A stretch of DNA of 64,000 nucleotides from Nitrosomonas sp. Is79A3. GTDB lineage: Bacteria; Pseudomonadota; Gammaproteobacteria; Burkholderiales; Nitrosomonadaceae. The stretch lies in assembly GCF_000219585.1 (NCBI RefSeq), contig NC_015731.1, forward strand, positions 1,798,001-1,862,000. The letters run 5' to 3'. Positions within the stretch are counted from its first letter, which is position 1. Each line of letters opens with the position of its first letter. Positions 8,705 through 17,502 of the stretch are shown in pieces. A program made the translations under genes and the position numbers. The notes under the pieces were generated by a model. That model worked only from the letters and a program-made list of their open reading frames with translations, did no database searches and was not told where the DNA came from.

Positions 8705-10147
8705 ATGATCCGTATTTGCCTGTATCTCAGTCTGTTGATCCTGCTAAGCGCACTATCGGTTTCTGTATTTTCCAATGAACTGCCCCTTACCGTTAAACAA
8801 AAACTGCTACAAGCCGCCATTCCGGAATCCGCTATCGGTGTGTATGTACAGGAGATTGGTGCGAATCAGCCGATTGTGGCGGCTAATGCCGATGTGGCAA
8901 TGAATCCTGCTTCGGTGATGAAGTTATTGACAACATATGCCGGACTGGAATTACTCGGGCCTGCGTATACTTGGCCGACTATACTGTATGCCAATGGCAA
9001 AGTCACAGATGGTGTTTTGGATGGCGACCTGATCATTAAGGGGTATGGTGATCCCAAACTGGATTTGGAGAATTTCTGGCTGTTGATTCATCGTTTGCGT
9101 CAAACCGGATTGCATGAAATTCAAGGTAATCTGGTTTTGGATCATTCGCATTATGATATTCCCAATGATGATCCCGGTGAGTTTGACGGGCAGCCTTATC
9201 GCACCTACAACATTCTTCCGGAAGCATTGTTGGTGAATTACCGCACATCCACGATACATCTGTTTCCGCAACCGGAAAAGAATTCAGTGCGTGTCGCTGT
9301 TGATCCATTGCCGGAATCTTTGCAGGTGCAGAATAACTTGAAGCTTACCCAGGGTGCCTGTGGAGATTGGCGCAACTCACTGTCGATTGATGCGATTGCG
9401 GATAAAGAAGATAAAAATAATTTTACCGTGGTTCTGAACGGTAGTTTTTCCAAGCAGTGCGGCAAACAATCGTATATGTTGAGTCTGCAAGACAGCGCCA
9501 TCTATACGCGGGATTTGTTTAAACGCCTATGGGCACAGCAGGGCGGTCTGTTTCATGGCGATGTGATCGTGAGTGGGACACCAAAGGGTTTGTCACCGCT
9601 TAAGATTTATCAGTCCCCGCCACTGGCGGATGTCATTCGGGGCATTAACAAATTCAGCAATAATATTGCAGCGCGGCAACTCTATTTGACACTAGGCACG
9701 GGTGAGGTGGTAAGCAATAATTCTCCGGCTACTTTGGCAAAATCGGATGCGGCTATCCGGCAATGGCTGGCAACCAAGCGCTTGAATTTCCCGGAATTGG
9801 TGGTGGAGAATGGCTCCGGGTTGTCACGCAAGGAACGGATCAGCGCCCGGCATATGGGACAGCTTTTGCTTGCGGCTTTTAAAAGTCCGGTAATGCCGGA
9901 GTTTATTTCGTCACTTCCCATTGCGGCAGTGGATGGAACTTTGAAAAATCGTTTTACGGATACACCGGTGAAAGGTTTGGCGCATATGAAAACAGGTGCG
10001 TTAAACGATGTGCGCGCACTGGCGGGATATTTGCTGGACAAAATGGGGCGGCGTGTCATTGTGGTCTTCTTTGTCAATCACGATCAAGCCGGACAATCCC
10101 GTGTTGCGATGGATATGCTGGTGCAATGGGTTTATAACCGGCAATAA
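8705..10147 (+). CDS. dacB: D-alanyl-D-alanine carboxypeptidase/endopeptidase (PBP4)
   Basis: Periplasmic class C penicillin-binding protein, 480 residues. A signal peptide (about 1-23) precedes the S13 peptidase: SxxK is SVMK with Ser70, SxN is SNN near residue 320, and KTG is at about 429-431. The long insertion domain between SxxK and SxN is present as in E. coli DacB. It trims or cleaves peptidoglycan cross-links. The stop codon TAA (10145-10147) overlaps the left edge of a MITE. Confidence 0.95.
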   Translation: MIRICLYLSLLILLSALSVSVFSNELPLTVKQKLLQAAIPESAIGVYVQEIGANQPIVAANADVAMNPASVMKLLTTYAGLELLGPAYTWPTILYANGKVTDGVLDGDLIIKGYGDPKLDLENFWLLIHRLRQTGLHEIQGNLVLDHSHYDIPNDDPGEFDGQPYRTYNILPEALLVNYRTSTIHLFPQPEKNSVRVAVDPLPESLQVQNNLKLTQGACGDWRNSLSIDAIADKEDKNNFTVVLNGSFSKQCGKQSYMLSLQDSAIYTRDLFKRLWAQQGGLFHGDVIVSGTPKGLSPLKIYQSPPLADVIRGINKFSNNIAARQLYLTLGTGEVVSNNSPATLAKSDAAIRQWLATKRLNFPELVVENGSGLSRKERISARHMGQLLLAAFKSPVMPEFISSLPIAAVDGTLKNRFTDTPVKGLAHMKTGALNDVRALAGYLLDKMGRRVIVVFFVNHDQAGQSRVAMDMLVQWVYNRQ

Positions 10148-10287
10148 GGCATCTCTAAAAATCTAAATTTCGTCACAACACTTTGTTGCTCGTAAAAGAT
10201 GTTTCCTTACATATCATACATATACTGCGTAACCATTTTTTTCTCGTGGCTCGTTTTGTTTAAAACTTTGAATTTTTAGAGGTGCCC
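10147..10287. mobile_element. MITE-like element, 141 bp, with CTCTAAAAAT inverted ends
   Basis: The ends are imperfect inverted repeats: GGCATCTCTAAAAAT on the left and, as reverse complement, GGCACCTCTAAAAAT on the right, with AAATT/AAGTTT continuing the match. Directly flanking AATA (10143-10146 and 10288-10291) would be a 4-bp target duplication. There is no ORF inside. The ends resemble IS5-type termini, so it is probably a non-autonomous derivative. It overlaps the last base of dacB. Confidence 0.65.
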
Positions 10288-10415
10288 AATAGTTATTTCT
10301 GTGTTGATACCAGGCCTATTGATTCCAAGTACTATTCGGCGTAGAGTTCCAGATCAAGGTAGATTATCTATTTTGTAGTCAGTTGTTCCCATCAACCCTA
10401 GAGGGAGTACACAAT

Positions 10416-11006
10416 ATGATGAATGAATATAAATCTCTTCCTGTGCAGTATCTGACCGGCACTGTACAGATATCCAAACCCGCTTCACCAAACCCAGTCA
10501 CATTGGATTCACCCGCATCTGAGGTAATGACTGATTTGCGTAAATTGCATGCAGCCGTCATCGCGCCAAATATCACCATGGAAGTTGCCAATAACTATAT
10601 GATGCATCGTGGTGTGCGTACATTGCTGGTTATGAATGACGATAATTCATTGGCGGGAATTATTACTGCAACCGATATTCTGGGCGAGAAGCCCATGCGG
10701 TTTATTCAGGAAAGGGGTATTAAGCACAGCGAGATTCTGGTGCAAGACATGATGACGCCGCTGGAGAAACTGGAAGCAATTCCATTGGAAGAAGTGACGC
10801 ATGCCAGAGTCGGTAACATTGTGGCCAGTTTGCGCGAAAGCGACCGGTTGCACGCGCTGGTGATAGACGAAAATACCATCGGACTATCCAGGATATGCGG
10901 TATTTTTTCTTGGACTCAAATTGAGAAACAGCTTGGTACAGTCATTCCGCCCAACAATGTAGCCAAGAGTTTTGCGGAAATTGAATCGACGTTGATTGCA
11001 AGTTAA
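10416..11006 (+). CDS. CBS-domain protein
   Basis: 196 residues made of a pair of CBS domains (about 35-100 and 105-175): ITMEVANNYMMHRGVRTLLVMNDDNSLAGIITATDIL is a typical first CBS unit, and VQDMMTPLEKLEAIPLEEV starts the second. CBS pairs bind adenine nucleotides and usually regulate attached domains; here no effector domain is present, so it may act on a partner protein. Start ATG 10416 follows GAGGGAG at 10401-10407. It is monocistronic, ending in a strong terminator. Confidence 0.85.
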   Translation: MMNEYKSLPVQYLTGTVQISKPASPNPVTLDSPASEVMTDLRKLHAAVIAPNITMEVANNYMMHRGVRTLLVMNDDNSLAGIITATDILGEKPMRFIQERGIKHSEILVQDMMTPLEKLEAIPLEEVTHARVGNIVASLRESDRLHALVIDENTIGLSRICGIFSWTQIEKQLGTVIPPNNVAKSFAEIESTLIAS

Positions 11007-11008
11007 TT

Positions 11009-11057
11009 AAAAAAATCAAACCAGTTCATAAGCTTTCTGAGCTGGTTTGATTTTTTG
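11009..11057 (+). terminator. Intrinsic terminator after the CBS gene
   Basis: A 13-15 bp stem (AAATCAAACCAG pairing with CTGGTTTGATTT) with a 17-base loop, followed by a run of six T. The A-rich left arm makes it potentially active in both directions. Confidence 0.85.
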
Positions 11058-11392
11058 ATCAGGACTAAGTGATAGCAGCTCTTCATCTTCCATCTTTTTA
11101 GTCTCTACGGGTTATATTTCCCACCGCTTGCAGCTGGGATTATATGTATGAGCGAATATATTAATACGAGTCACATTGTCACGATTAAACAGTATCACTT
11201 GGTATTTCGGCAAAGTACAGATGGATTGTTTTTGATGAGCAAGTTGATGTTGTCCTCAAAGATTTTTTCCTTGGAGTGGCGGAGCGTTATCAATTGAAGT
11301 TTTTAGAAAATGGTACTGATAAGGATCATTTTCATTTTTTTGGCGCAGAGTTCGTGCCAACCCATAGAGTTAATAAGTTTTTGTGTTTATTA

Positions 11393-12503
11393 TTGATCCG
11401 GCCATTAAATAGTTTTAAGCGGCATATTTTACGTACGGATCTTGGAAGTAAGAAGCAATGCGCTCTGGATTATTCTGCAGCATCAACATATGATCATCGA
11501 CAGCGGCATGTAATTTCTCCTTGGTACGCACCGGAACTTTCGAACCGATAGCCTGCTTCAAATCTGAGTTTAATCTTTCTTCTGGATTTAATTCCGGACT
11601 GTAGCTGGGTAAATAAAAGCATTCGATCTTTTCCTTATTTTCTTCCAGCCAAGCCTTCTCTGGTTTGCTGTGGTGCACTCTCAAATTATCCAGGATCAAG
11701 AACACTTTCTTCCCTGCATCCTTGATCAGTAGTTCGAGAAATTCAATGAGTCTATCTGAATTGAAATTTCCATCAATAATCTGCCAGCGTGCACAGCCTT
11801 TGTTGGTTACAGTGGCAATCATTGACAACCGTTGCCGCGTGCCAGGAGCGTAGGTCACGGGTGTTTTTCCCTTGGGTGCAAAGCCACGTCCTCGCACATC
11901 CGTATTGACTAATCCTGTCTCATCACCCCAGTGAATCTCCCCGCCTTCAGTTTGAGCGCGCTTGGCAATATCCGGATATTGCTCATTGAGCCATTGCTTT
12001 ACCGCCTCCGGGCGTTGTTCATAAGCACGTCGGATCGGCTTCTGCGGGGTAAATCCCCAACGCTTGAGGTAGTGTCCCACCGTGCGTATCGGCATGGATA
12101 TGCCACATTCCTGCTCAATTAACTGTCTTATCGCCCCACGATTCCACAACGCAAAATCCATCTTCAGTTGCTCAGGACGCTTATCACAAATAAGCCGTTG
12201 CAATCTCAACTCCTGCTCTTCGCTTAGGCTGCGTTTGTCACCCGTACGTCGGCCGCGTCTACCAGGCTTTAGTCCAGCTGCACCACCTTCTTCATAAAGT
12301 CGAATAATCTTCTTCACAGCCGTGTCGCTCAGCTCCGTAACCTGCGCTATTTGCCCAGGTTTCCCGCCTCGCTTGTGAAGACGAATCACTTGCCGGCGAC
12401 GTTCATGCAGCGCTTCATCTCTTAAGGTTCTTGCATCTATTTTTTCCATCCTCCTACGACATGCAAAATCAACAAAAATCAAACTATTTATTGGCCGGAT
12501 CTA
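11393..12503 (-). mobile_element. IS630-family insertion sequence, complete
   Basis: 1111 bp. The inverted ends read GATCCGGCCATTAAATAGTTT on one side and GATCCGGCCAATAAATAGTTT on the other, in each case two bases inside a flanking TA (11391-11392 and 12504-12505), the dinucleotide target of the IS630/Tc1 group. It contains a single transposase gene on the minus strand. The element is inserted in an IS200-type transposase remnant. Confidence 0.88.
11415..12449 (-). CDS. IS630-family DDE transposase
   Basis: 344 residues from the ATG at 12449; the open frame continues to a TTG at 12482. The N-terminal region (about 1-110) holds paired helix-turn-helix domains (GGKPGQIAQVTELSDTAVKKI), and the catalytic core has the three acidic positions of the family: D in HWGDETGLV, D in LILDNLRVHHSK, and E in YSPELNPEERLN. 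The frame is intact, so the element may be active. The AGGAGG immediately before ATG 12449 is unusually close for a ribosome binding site, so the exact start is uncertain. Confidence 0.9.
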   Translation of the reverse strand: MEKIDARTLRDEALHERRRQVIRLHKRGGKPGQIAQVTELSDTAVKKIIRLYEEGGAAGLKPGRRGRRTGDKRSLSEEQELRLQRLICDKRPEQLKMDFALWNRGAIRQLIEQECGISMPIRTVGHYLKRWGFTPQKPIRRAYEQRPEAVKQWLNEQYPDIAKRAQTEGGEIHWGDETGLVNTDVRGRGFAPKGKTPVTYAPGTRQRLSMIATVTNKGCARWQIIDGNFNSDRLIEFLELLIKDAGKKVFLILDNLRVHHSKPEKAWLEENKEKIECFYLPSYSPELNPEERLNSDLKQAIGSKVPVRTKEKLHAAVDDHMLMLQNNPERIASYFQDPYVKYAA

Positions 12504-12550
12504 TAAGAGCATAACTGCATGAGAAACTTTCAAGCGATGCCCTCAGATTA

Positions 12551-12638
12551 TTGATCCGGCCATTAAAAAGATTTATTGGAACTCCGTATTCCGGTCTTCT
12601 CTGCTATAAAAAATCGAACTGTTTAATAGCCGACTCTA
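12551..12638. mobile_element. 88-bp MITE with IS630-like ends
   Basis: Left end TTGATCCGGCCATTAAA is the same as the left end of the neighbouring IS630 element; the right end, read as reverse complement, is TAGAGTCGGCTATTAAACAG. Flanking TA dinucleotides (12549-12550, 12639-12640) are the presumed target duplication. There is no coding capacity. Removing it and one TA restores the reading of the IS200-type transposase remnant (CPQ-IKKKLW), which confirms the boundaries. Confidence 0.75.
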
Positions 12639-12897
12639 TAAGAAAAAATTATGGGTTGGATGTGTGTTTTGTCACAGTTTTCCATTTCTTTATTAATTAG
12701 AATAAATTTTGGCAAAAAAATTTACCTAAGCATATCTTAGTAATGTAATTACAATAAACATTAAATCAGAGTAGTCAAGGAGAAAAATATTTTTTCCATT
12801 TTTTTCTTAAAAAACAATAAATTTCGTATTCTTTTAAATTAAAGCTGAGCAAAGTCAAAATACATCAGATCATATAGATTAATGTAAGGAGATATCA

Positions 12898-15800
12898 ATG
12901 CGCATAGAATTCAAAGAAGTATTTGAACAAGAAAAAAGATTTGTTCAAGCTCGTCGTAAGCATACGATCCCTGAAGAAATCGACAATGAAAAATCCGAAC
13001 CGGAAGCTTTAATTGGTCTTGCAATATCTGGTGGTGGAATTCGTAGTGCCACTTTTGGTTTGGGCGTTCTAGAAGCACTAAATGAAAAGGAATTGCTCAA
13101 GAAAGTCGATTATTTATCCACTGTATCTGGAGGAGGATATATCGGTGCTTGGCTAAGCGCCAATTGTCATAGAAATGAAAATTGGCTAAAAGGAAAAACA
13201 GGAGAAGAGGAAGAAAACAGAGAAAGGGTAGAAAAGGAGCTAGGAGAAAAAGAGAAAAAACCAGATGGAGGGATGGAGTGGGGAAATTCCATCGCTTATC
13301 TTCGTCGTTATTCTAATTACTTGTCGCCGAAGATGGGTTTATTAAGTGCCGACACATGGTCTATGGTGACTGTATGGTTACGGAATACTCTCTTGATTCA
13401 AATCATGATCTTTTTATCTATAGCTTGCTTATTACTGGGAATGAAAGAGTTGGTTGAATTTTTTGATTGGGCCTCGAAATATGAATCTTATTCAATTCAT
13501 TATTCAATTCTTTCGCTGCTTCTACTGTCCTTTACTTCTATTTGGATCACTTTATGTCTTAACAGCTTACACAATAACAATTCTAATTCTTTGCCTGAAA
13601 GGCGAATCGGACAAGAAGCAATTCAGTGGATAGTTGTTGTCTTAATGTTGGGTACTTTTTTCCTTACGATTTCGTTTTGGGTGCAAATTCCGCACTACCT
13701 AGCAGGTGAGGCAAGAAAAAATTTTGGAGACATTATATTTCCAGTAGGGAGGAATAATTGGTTATTATTTGTGTGGATATTTTTGTCATCCATTTTCTAT
13801 ATATATTATTCTATCGTTAATCGTGCAATTCTAATAAGAATAATTAGTGGAATATTTATCGGAATAGGTGTAACTGCAGTATCGTTGTTACTTATTTCTG
13901 CCATTTTATTTGTTGTGACGGGTTGGAAAATAGAAGGGAATGATTATGCTAAATTCCTGGCATTTGCCTTTATACCACCAGCGTTATTTGGCACCTTCTC
14001 ATTCAGTATTGTTCTGCAAATCGGTATGCTGGGTCGAGCATCAACAGATTATTTTAGAGAGTGGTGGAGTCGTTTTGGTGCATGGCTTGCCATTTATGGA
14101 TTTACTTGGATGGTGGTTATTTTCTTTATCTTCCTTGGTCCTTGGATAATCGAGAAATACACTACGAGTGGAGGTGATGTTGGGCATTTTGTGGCTGCTA
14201 ATATTGCTTGGATTGGAACAACGTTGGCAGGCTTATTTGCTGGAAAATCAGTTGATACCAACGGGATAAATAATAAAGGGGGTAGTGCAAAACTCAAAGA
14301 GATCATTGCCAAGATTGCTCCGATTGTTTTTATTTTTGGATTATTTGCGCTTATATCGGTAATCCTGCACCTATCAATTGGTGCTTATTCAGATGTACGT
14401 TGTTATGATTTTGGTTCTCTGATTTTAGTGGGTGATTTGGGGGATATTGCAATTGCTTTTACAATCTGTTTTCTAGGAGTGTCAGTTTTTGCTTGGCGTG
14501 TTGATATTAATGAATTCAGTCTGAATGCTTTTTATCGACATCGGCTGACACGGTGCTTTTTAGGAGCAAGCCGTCATCAAGAAGATCGTAAACCACACCC
14601 GTTTACTGGATTTGATGCTAAAGATGATATCAAGCTAGCTGAATTGCTTGATGAAAAGGAAGTGCCGCGAGGACCGTTGCACATTATCAATTGCGCGCTA
14701 AATCTTGCTGGCTCAAGCGATTTATCCTTACATACTCGACACAGTAGTATTTTTACACTGACACCACTAAGCAGTGGTAGTTCTTATTCAATTAAAAATC
14801 AGAATAAAAGTAAAATAGAGATTATTGGTTATATGGAGACTAATAAATATGGCGGAGAAGAAGCACAACCTACACTTGGTCAAAGTATTTCTGTGTCGGG
14901 TGCTGCTGCCAGCCCCAATAGTGGCTATCATACTTCAGCGCCGGTTGCTTTTCTTATGACTCTGTTCAATGCTAGACTTGGTTGGTGGTTTCCCAATCCA
15001 AGCAAATCTGCCTGCCATAATCCATCACCTTTGTTTAGCTTTAGGTATATATTGAGTGAATTGTTCGGCTGTGCTAATGAGAAATCAAGTTTTCTTGCCG
15101 TTTCTGATGGTGGACATTTTGAGAACTTAGCTGCCTATGAATTGATTAAGCGAAAATGTAAAGTAATTATTATCAGCGATGGTGAGTGCGATCCGCAACT
15201 GCAATTAGAAGGATTGGCAACATTAATTCGTATTTGCAAAGTTGATGGCTTAGCTGAAATTGACATTGATGCGAGAGCAATTCGACCACCAAATAACCTT
15301 GGCTGGAGCCGTGATCGTTGGGCAGTGGGAAAAATTAAATATCTAAAAGATAATATTGACGGACCGGATACAGGCTATCTTATTTATTTAAAAGCATCGA
15401 TGAATGGTTGCGAGAATACTTCTATTTTACAATATAAAGCTATCCATCCAGATTTCCCACACGAAACTACAGGCGATCAATTTTATGCAGAAGATCAATT
15501 TGAATGCTATCGTAATTTGGGGAAAGAAATTACTAAAGGATTACTTGATAAAGTCAAAGATGGAGACAAATTTGTAAATATTGCAGAAGAGTTACACGAA
15601 ATCAACACGCCACAGTTGGTAGATCAAGCACAGTTCATTCAACATGCTGATCAATTAGTGGACATTTGGAAACAGTTAGGCTCTGATAAGAATCTAGAGT
15701 CACTGGCTGATGAATTACGTTCCCTTGAAAGTGTGCCGAATCGCGCGGTATTTTATATGTGTAGCGAAATGATTCAGCTAATGGAGAATGTTTACTTGGA

Positions 15801-15972
15801 TTTGAATTTGGAAGAAACTTGGAATCATAAAGATAATGAAGGTTGGAAAAGATTATTTGAGAATTGGGCAAGAAATCCACAAATAAACGAAGTCTGGAAG
15901 AAAACACAAGAGACTTACGGCAAACGATTTATTTCTTTCTGGAATCGCCATTTAATGGAAGAAATCTCGTGA
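12898..15972 (+). CDS. Large membrane-embedded patatin-like phospholipase
   Basis: 1024 residues. The patatin oxyanion motif GGGIRS is at 45-50 and the nucleophile motif TVSGGG places Ser77; the partner Asp is in SDGGHFENL at about residue 737. Between them lie roughly ten hydrophobic helices (about 160-535), so the catalytic pair is split by a membrane domain. After the Asp come motifs VIIISDGE and HPDFPHETTGDQF, which I recall from other very large bacterial patatin-like proteins, and then a helical acidic tail (850-1024). Ser-Asp lipid acyl hydrolase activity is predicted from the motifs. Strong AAGGAGAT ribosome site seven bases before ATG. AT-rich compared with neighbours and next to IS remnants, so probably acquired. 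A Lys/Glu-rich stretch (about 100-122) follows the nucleophile. Confidence 0.85.
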   Translation: MRIEFKEVFEQEKRFVQARRKHTIPEEIDNEKSEPEALIGLAISGGGIRSATFGLGVLEALNEKELLKKVDYLSTVSGGGYIGAWLSANCHRNENWLKGKTGEEEENRERVEKELGEKEKKPDGGMEWGNSIAYLRRYSNYLSPKMGLLSADTWSMVTVWLRNTLLIQIMIFLSIACLLLGMKELVEFFDWASKYESYSIHYSILSLLLLSFTSIWITLCLNSLHNNNSNSLPERRIGQEAIQWIVVVLMLGTFFLTISFWVQIPHYLAGEARKNFGDIIFPVGRNNWLLFVWIFLSSIFYIYYSIVNRAILIRIISGIFIGIGVTAVSLLLISAILFVVTGWKIEGNDYAKFLAFAFIPPALFGTFSFSIVLQIGMLGRASTDYFREWWSRFGAWLAIYGFTWMVVIFFIFLGPWIIEKYTTSGGDVGHFVAANIAWIGTTLAGLFAGKSVDTNGINNKGGSAKLKEIIAKIAPIVFIFGLFALISVILHLSIGAYSDVRCYDFGSLILVGDLGDIAIAFTICFLGVSVFAWRVDINEFSLNAFYRHRLTRCFLGASRHQEDRKPHPFTGFDAKDDIKLAELLDEKEVPRGPLHIINCALNLAGSSDLSLHTRHSSIFTLTPLSSGSSYSIKNQNKSKIEIIGYMETNKYGGEEAQPTLGQSISVSGAAASPNSGYHTSAPVAFLMTLFNARLGWWFPNPSKSACHNPSPLFSFRYILSELFGCANEKSSFLAVSDGGHFENLAAYELIKRKCKVIIISDGECDPQLQLEGLATLIRICKVDGLAEIDIDARAIRPPNNLGWSRDRWAVGKIKYLKDNIDGPDTGYLIYLKASMNGCENTSILQYKAIHPDFPHETTGDQFYAEDQFECYRNLGKEITKGLLDKVKDGDKFVNIAEELHEINTPQLVDQAQFIQHADQLVDIWKQLGSDKNLESLADELRSLESVPNRAVFYMCSEMIQLMENVYLDLNLEETWNHKDNEGWKRLFENWARNPQINEVWKKTQETYGKRFISFWNRHLMEEIS

Positions 15973-15998
15973 ATGCTTCCTAATAAAGACTGGTTTAA

Positions 15999-16018
15999 CC
16001 CCACAGAAAGCTGTGGGG
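15999..16018. terminator. Small hairpin between patatin gene and trpE
   Basis: CCCCACAG-AAAG-CTGTGGGG, an 8-bp perfect stem with a 4-base loop, lying between the convergent ends at 15972 and 16021. It lacks a long T run on either strand, so termination strength is uncertain. Confidence 0.5.
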
Positions 16019-16020
16019 AT

Positions 16021-17493
16021 TCAGATTCTACTATCCAGTCCATTTTCGGCAATTTCTGCAGCGCGCAGTATTGCTTTGGCTTTATTCTGCGTTTCGATCC
16101 ATTCATTTTGCGGAACCGAATCGGCAACAATTCCTGCACCTGCCTGGACATGTAATTGACCATCTTTGATGACACCGGTACGGATTGCAATCGCCAGATC
16201 CATATCGCCATTAAATCCCAGGTAACCTACTGCACCAGCATAGATACCGCGTTTGGATATTTCCAGTTCGTCAATGATTTCCATGGCGCGTACTTTAGGG
16301 GCGCCACTGACTGTTCCTGCCGGAAACGTCGCGCGCAGCACGTCGATAGCTGTCAACTCAGGTTTTAGTTTACCTTCCACATTGGATACGATGTGCATGA
16401 CATGCGAATAATTTTCTATTTGCATTTTTTCCGTTACTTTTACCGTTCCGGTTTGCGCAACTCGTCCAATGTCGTTACGGCCTAAATCCATTAGCATCAC
16501 ATGCTCCGCCAGTTCTTTCGGATCGGCGAGCAAATCCGCTGCTAGTTCGGCATCTTCCTGAAGATTTTTTCCACGGGGCCGGGTACCTGCAATCGGTCGG
16601 ACTGTAACGGTATCGCCTTCAAGACGCACCAATATTTCCGGAGAAGCACCCACGATATGAAAATCATCAAAATGATAGAAGAACATATACGGTGAAGGAT
16701 TAAGGCTGCGAAGCGCGCGATACAATGACAATGGAGACGCACTAAAAGGTTTACTGGTGCGCTGAGACAAAACGACTTGCATAATGTCACCGTCATAGAT
16801 ATAGCGTTTTGCCCGTTCGACAGCAGCTTTGAAGCCGGCTTCAGGAAATTCAGATGCAGCAGCCCCGGAACTAACGGATTGCTCGGTTGGAATGGCTATC
16901 GATTGACGAAGCTTGACCAATAAAGTTTTTAAGCGATTGCGCCCGGATTGGTAGGCATTCTCATTTTCCGGATTGACATAAACAATCAGATATAACTTGC
17001 CGGACAAGTTATCTACCACAGCCAATTCTTCCGACAGTAACAGTAGGACATCCGGCGTATTCAAAGTGTCCGGTTTCGCATGACCTGCCAGTTTGTGCTC
17101 AATGTAGCGCACAGTGTCATATGAGAAGTAGCCAACCAAACCGCCACAAAAACGGGATTTTCCAGCCGGACAGGGTGCTGCCCTGAATTGCGCCAGATAG
17201 GATTCGACAAATGCCAGGGTGTCGTTCACTTGAATTGTTTCCGATTTGCCATCAGCGATTGTGGTAACTGCATTGCCGCGCGCTTCAATCCGTGCTGTTG
17301 CCGGTAAACCAATAAATGAGAATCGACCAAAACGTTCCCCGCCTTTGACGGATTCCAATAAATACGAATAGGGCTGGTTAGCCAGTTTCAAATAGATGGA
17401 TAAAGGGGTATCAAGATCCGCGAAAGTTTCCAGCACTATTGGGATGCGATTGTATCCTTGCTGCACGAGCTTGTTAAATTCGGCTTCGGTCAT
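16021..17493 (-). CDS. trpE: Anthranilate synthase component I
   Basis: First enzyme of tryptophan synthesis, chorismate to anthranilate, 490 residues. The N-terminal domain carries the feedback-site type sequence [18 protein letters not shown]; the chorismate-binding domain has [35 protein letters not shown] and [17 protein letters not shown]. It follows gph and rpe on the same strand, a betaproteobacterial order. The glutamine amidotransferase trpG, trpD and trpC, often next in this order, are not present here: the convergent patatin gene follows immediately. Confidence 0.96.
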   Translation of the reverse strand: MTEAEFNKLVQQGYNRIPIVLETFADLDTPLSIYLKLANQPYSYLLESVKGGERFGRFSFIGLPATARIEARGNAVTTIADGKSETIQVNDTLAFVESYLAQFRAAPCPAGKSRFCGGLVGYFSYDTVRYIEHKLAGHAKPDTLNTPDVLLLLSEELAVVDNLSGKLYLIVYVNPENENAYQSGRNRLKTLLVKLRQSIAIPTEQSVSSGAAASEFPEAGFKAAVERAKRYIYDGDIMQVVLSQRTSKPFSASPLSLYRALRSLNPSPYMFFYHFDDFHIVGASPEILVRLEGDTVTVRPIAGTRPRGKNLQEDAELAADLLADPKELAEHVMLMDLGRNDIGRVAQTGTVKVTEKMQIENYSHVMHIVSNVEGKLKPELTAIDVLRATFPAGTVSGAPKVRAMEIIDELEISKRGIYAGAVGYLGFNGDMDLAIAIRTGVIKDGQLHVQAGAGIVADSVPQNEWIETQNKAKAILRAAEIAENGLDSRI

Positions 17494-17502
17494 CTTGGTT
17501 TT

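Larger units (their letters stand above)
11148..12680 (+). pseudogene. IS200/IS605-type transposase (TnpA, Y1) remnant, interrupted twice
   Basis: Conceptual reading in pieces gives an IS200-type transposase: 11148 onward MSEYINTSH...YHLVF, then after a frameshift AKYRWIVFDEQVD...ERYQLKFLENGTDKDHFHF...VPTHRVNKF, then after the IS630 element KSITA-stop-ETFKRCPQ (12506-12546), then after the 88-bp MITE IKKKLWVG. The order and wording match the family (RYxIKFLEIGTDKDHVHF, KSITAREIF, CPQVKKQLWGG). It carries at least one frameshift, a one-base loss before the first insertion and an in-frame stop. The end near 12680 is approximate. IS630 and MITE both sit at TA dinucleotides that are duplicated. 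Confidence 0.8.

Noticed and set aside
11009..11057. Left end hairpin of the IS200 element
   Set aside because: The stem with six T after it is a standard terminator of the CBS gene; the IS200 remnant reading begins about 90 bases further on.
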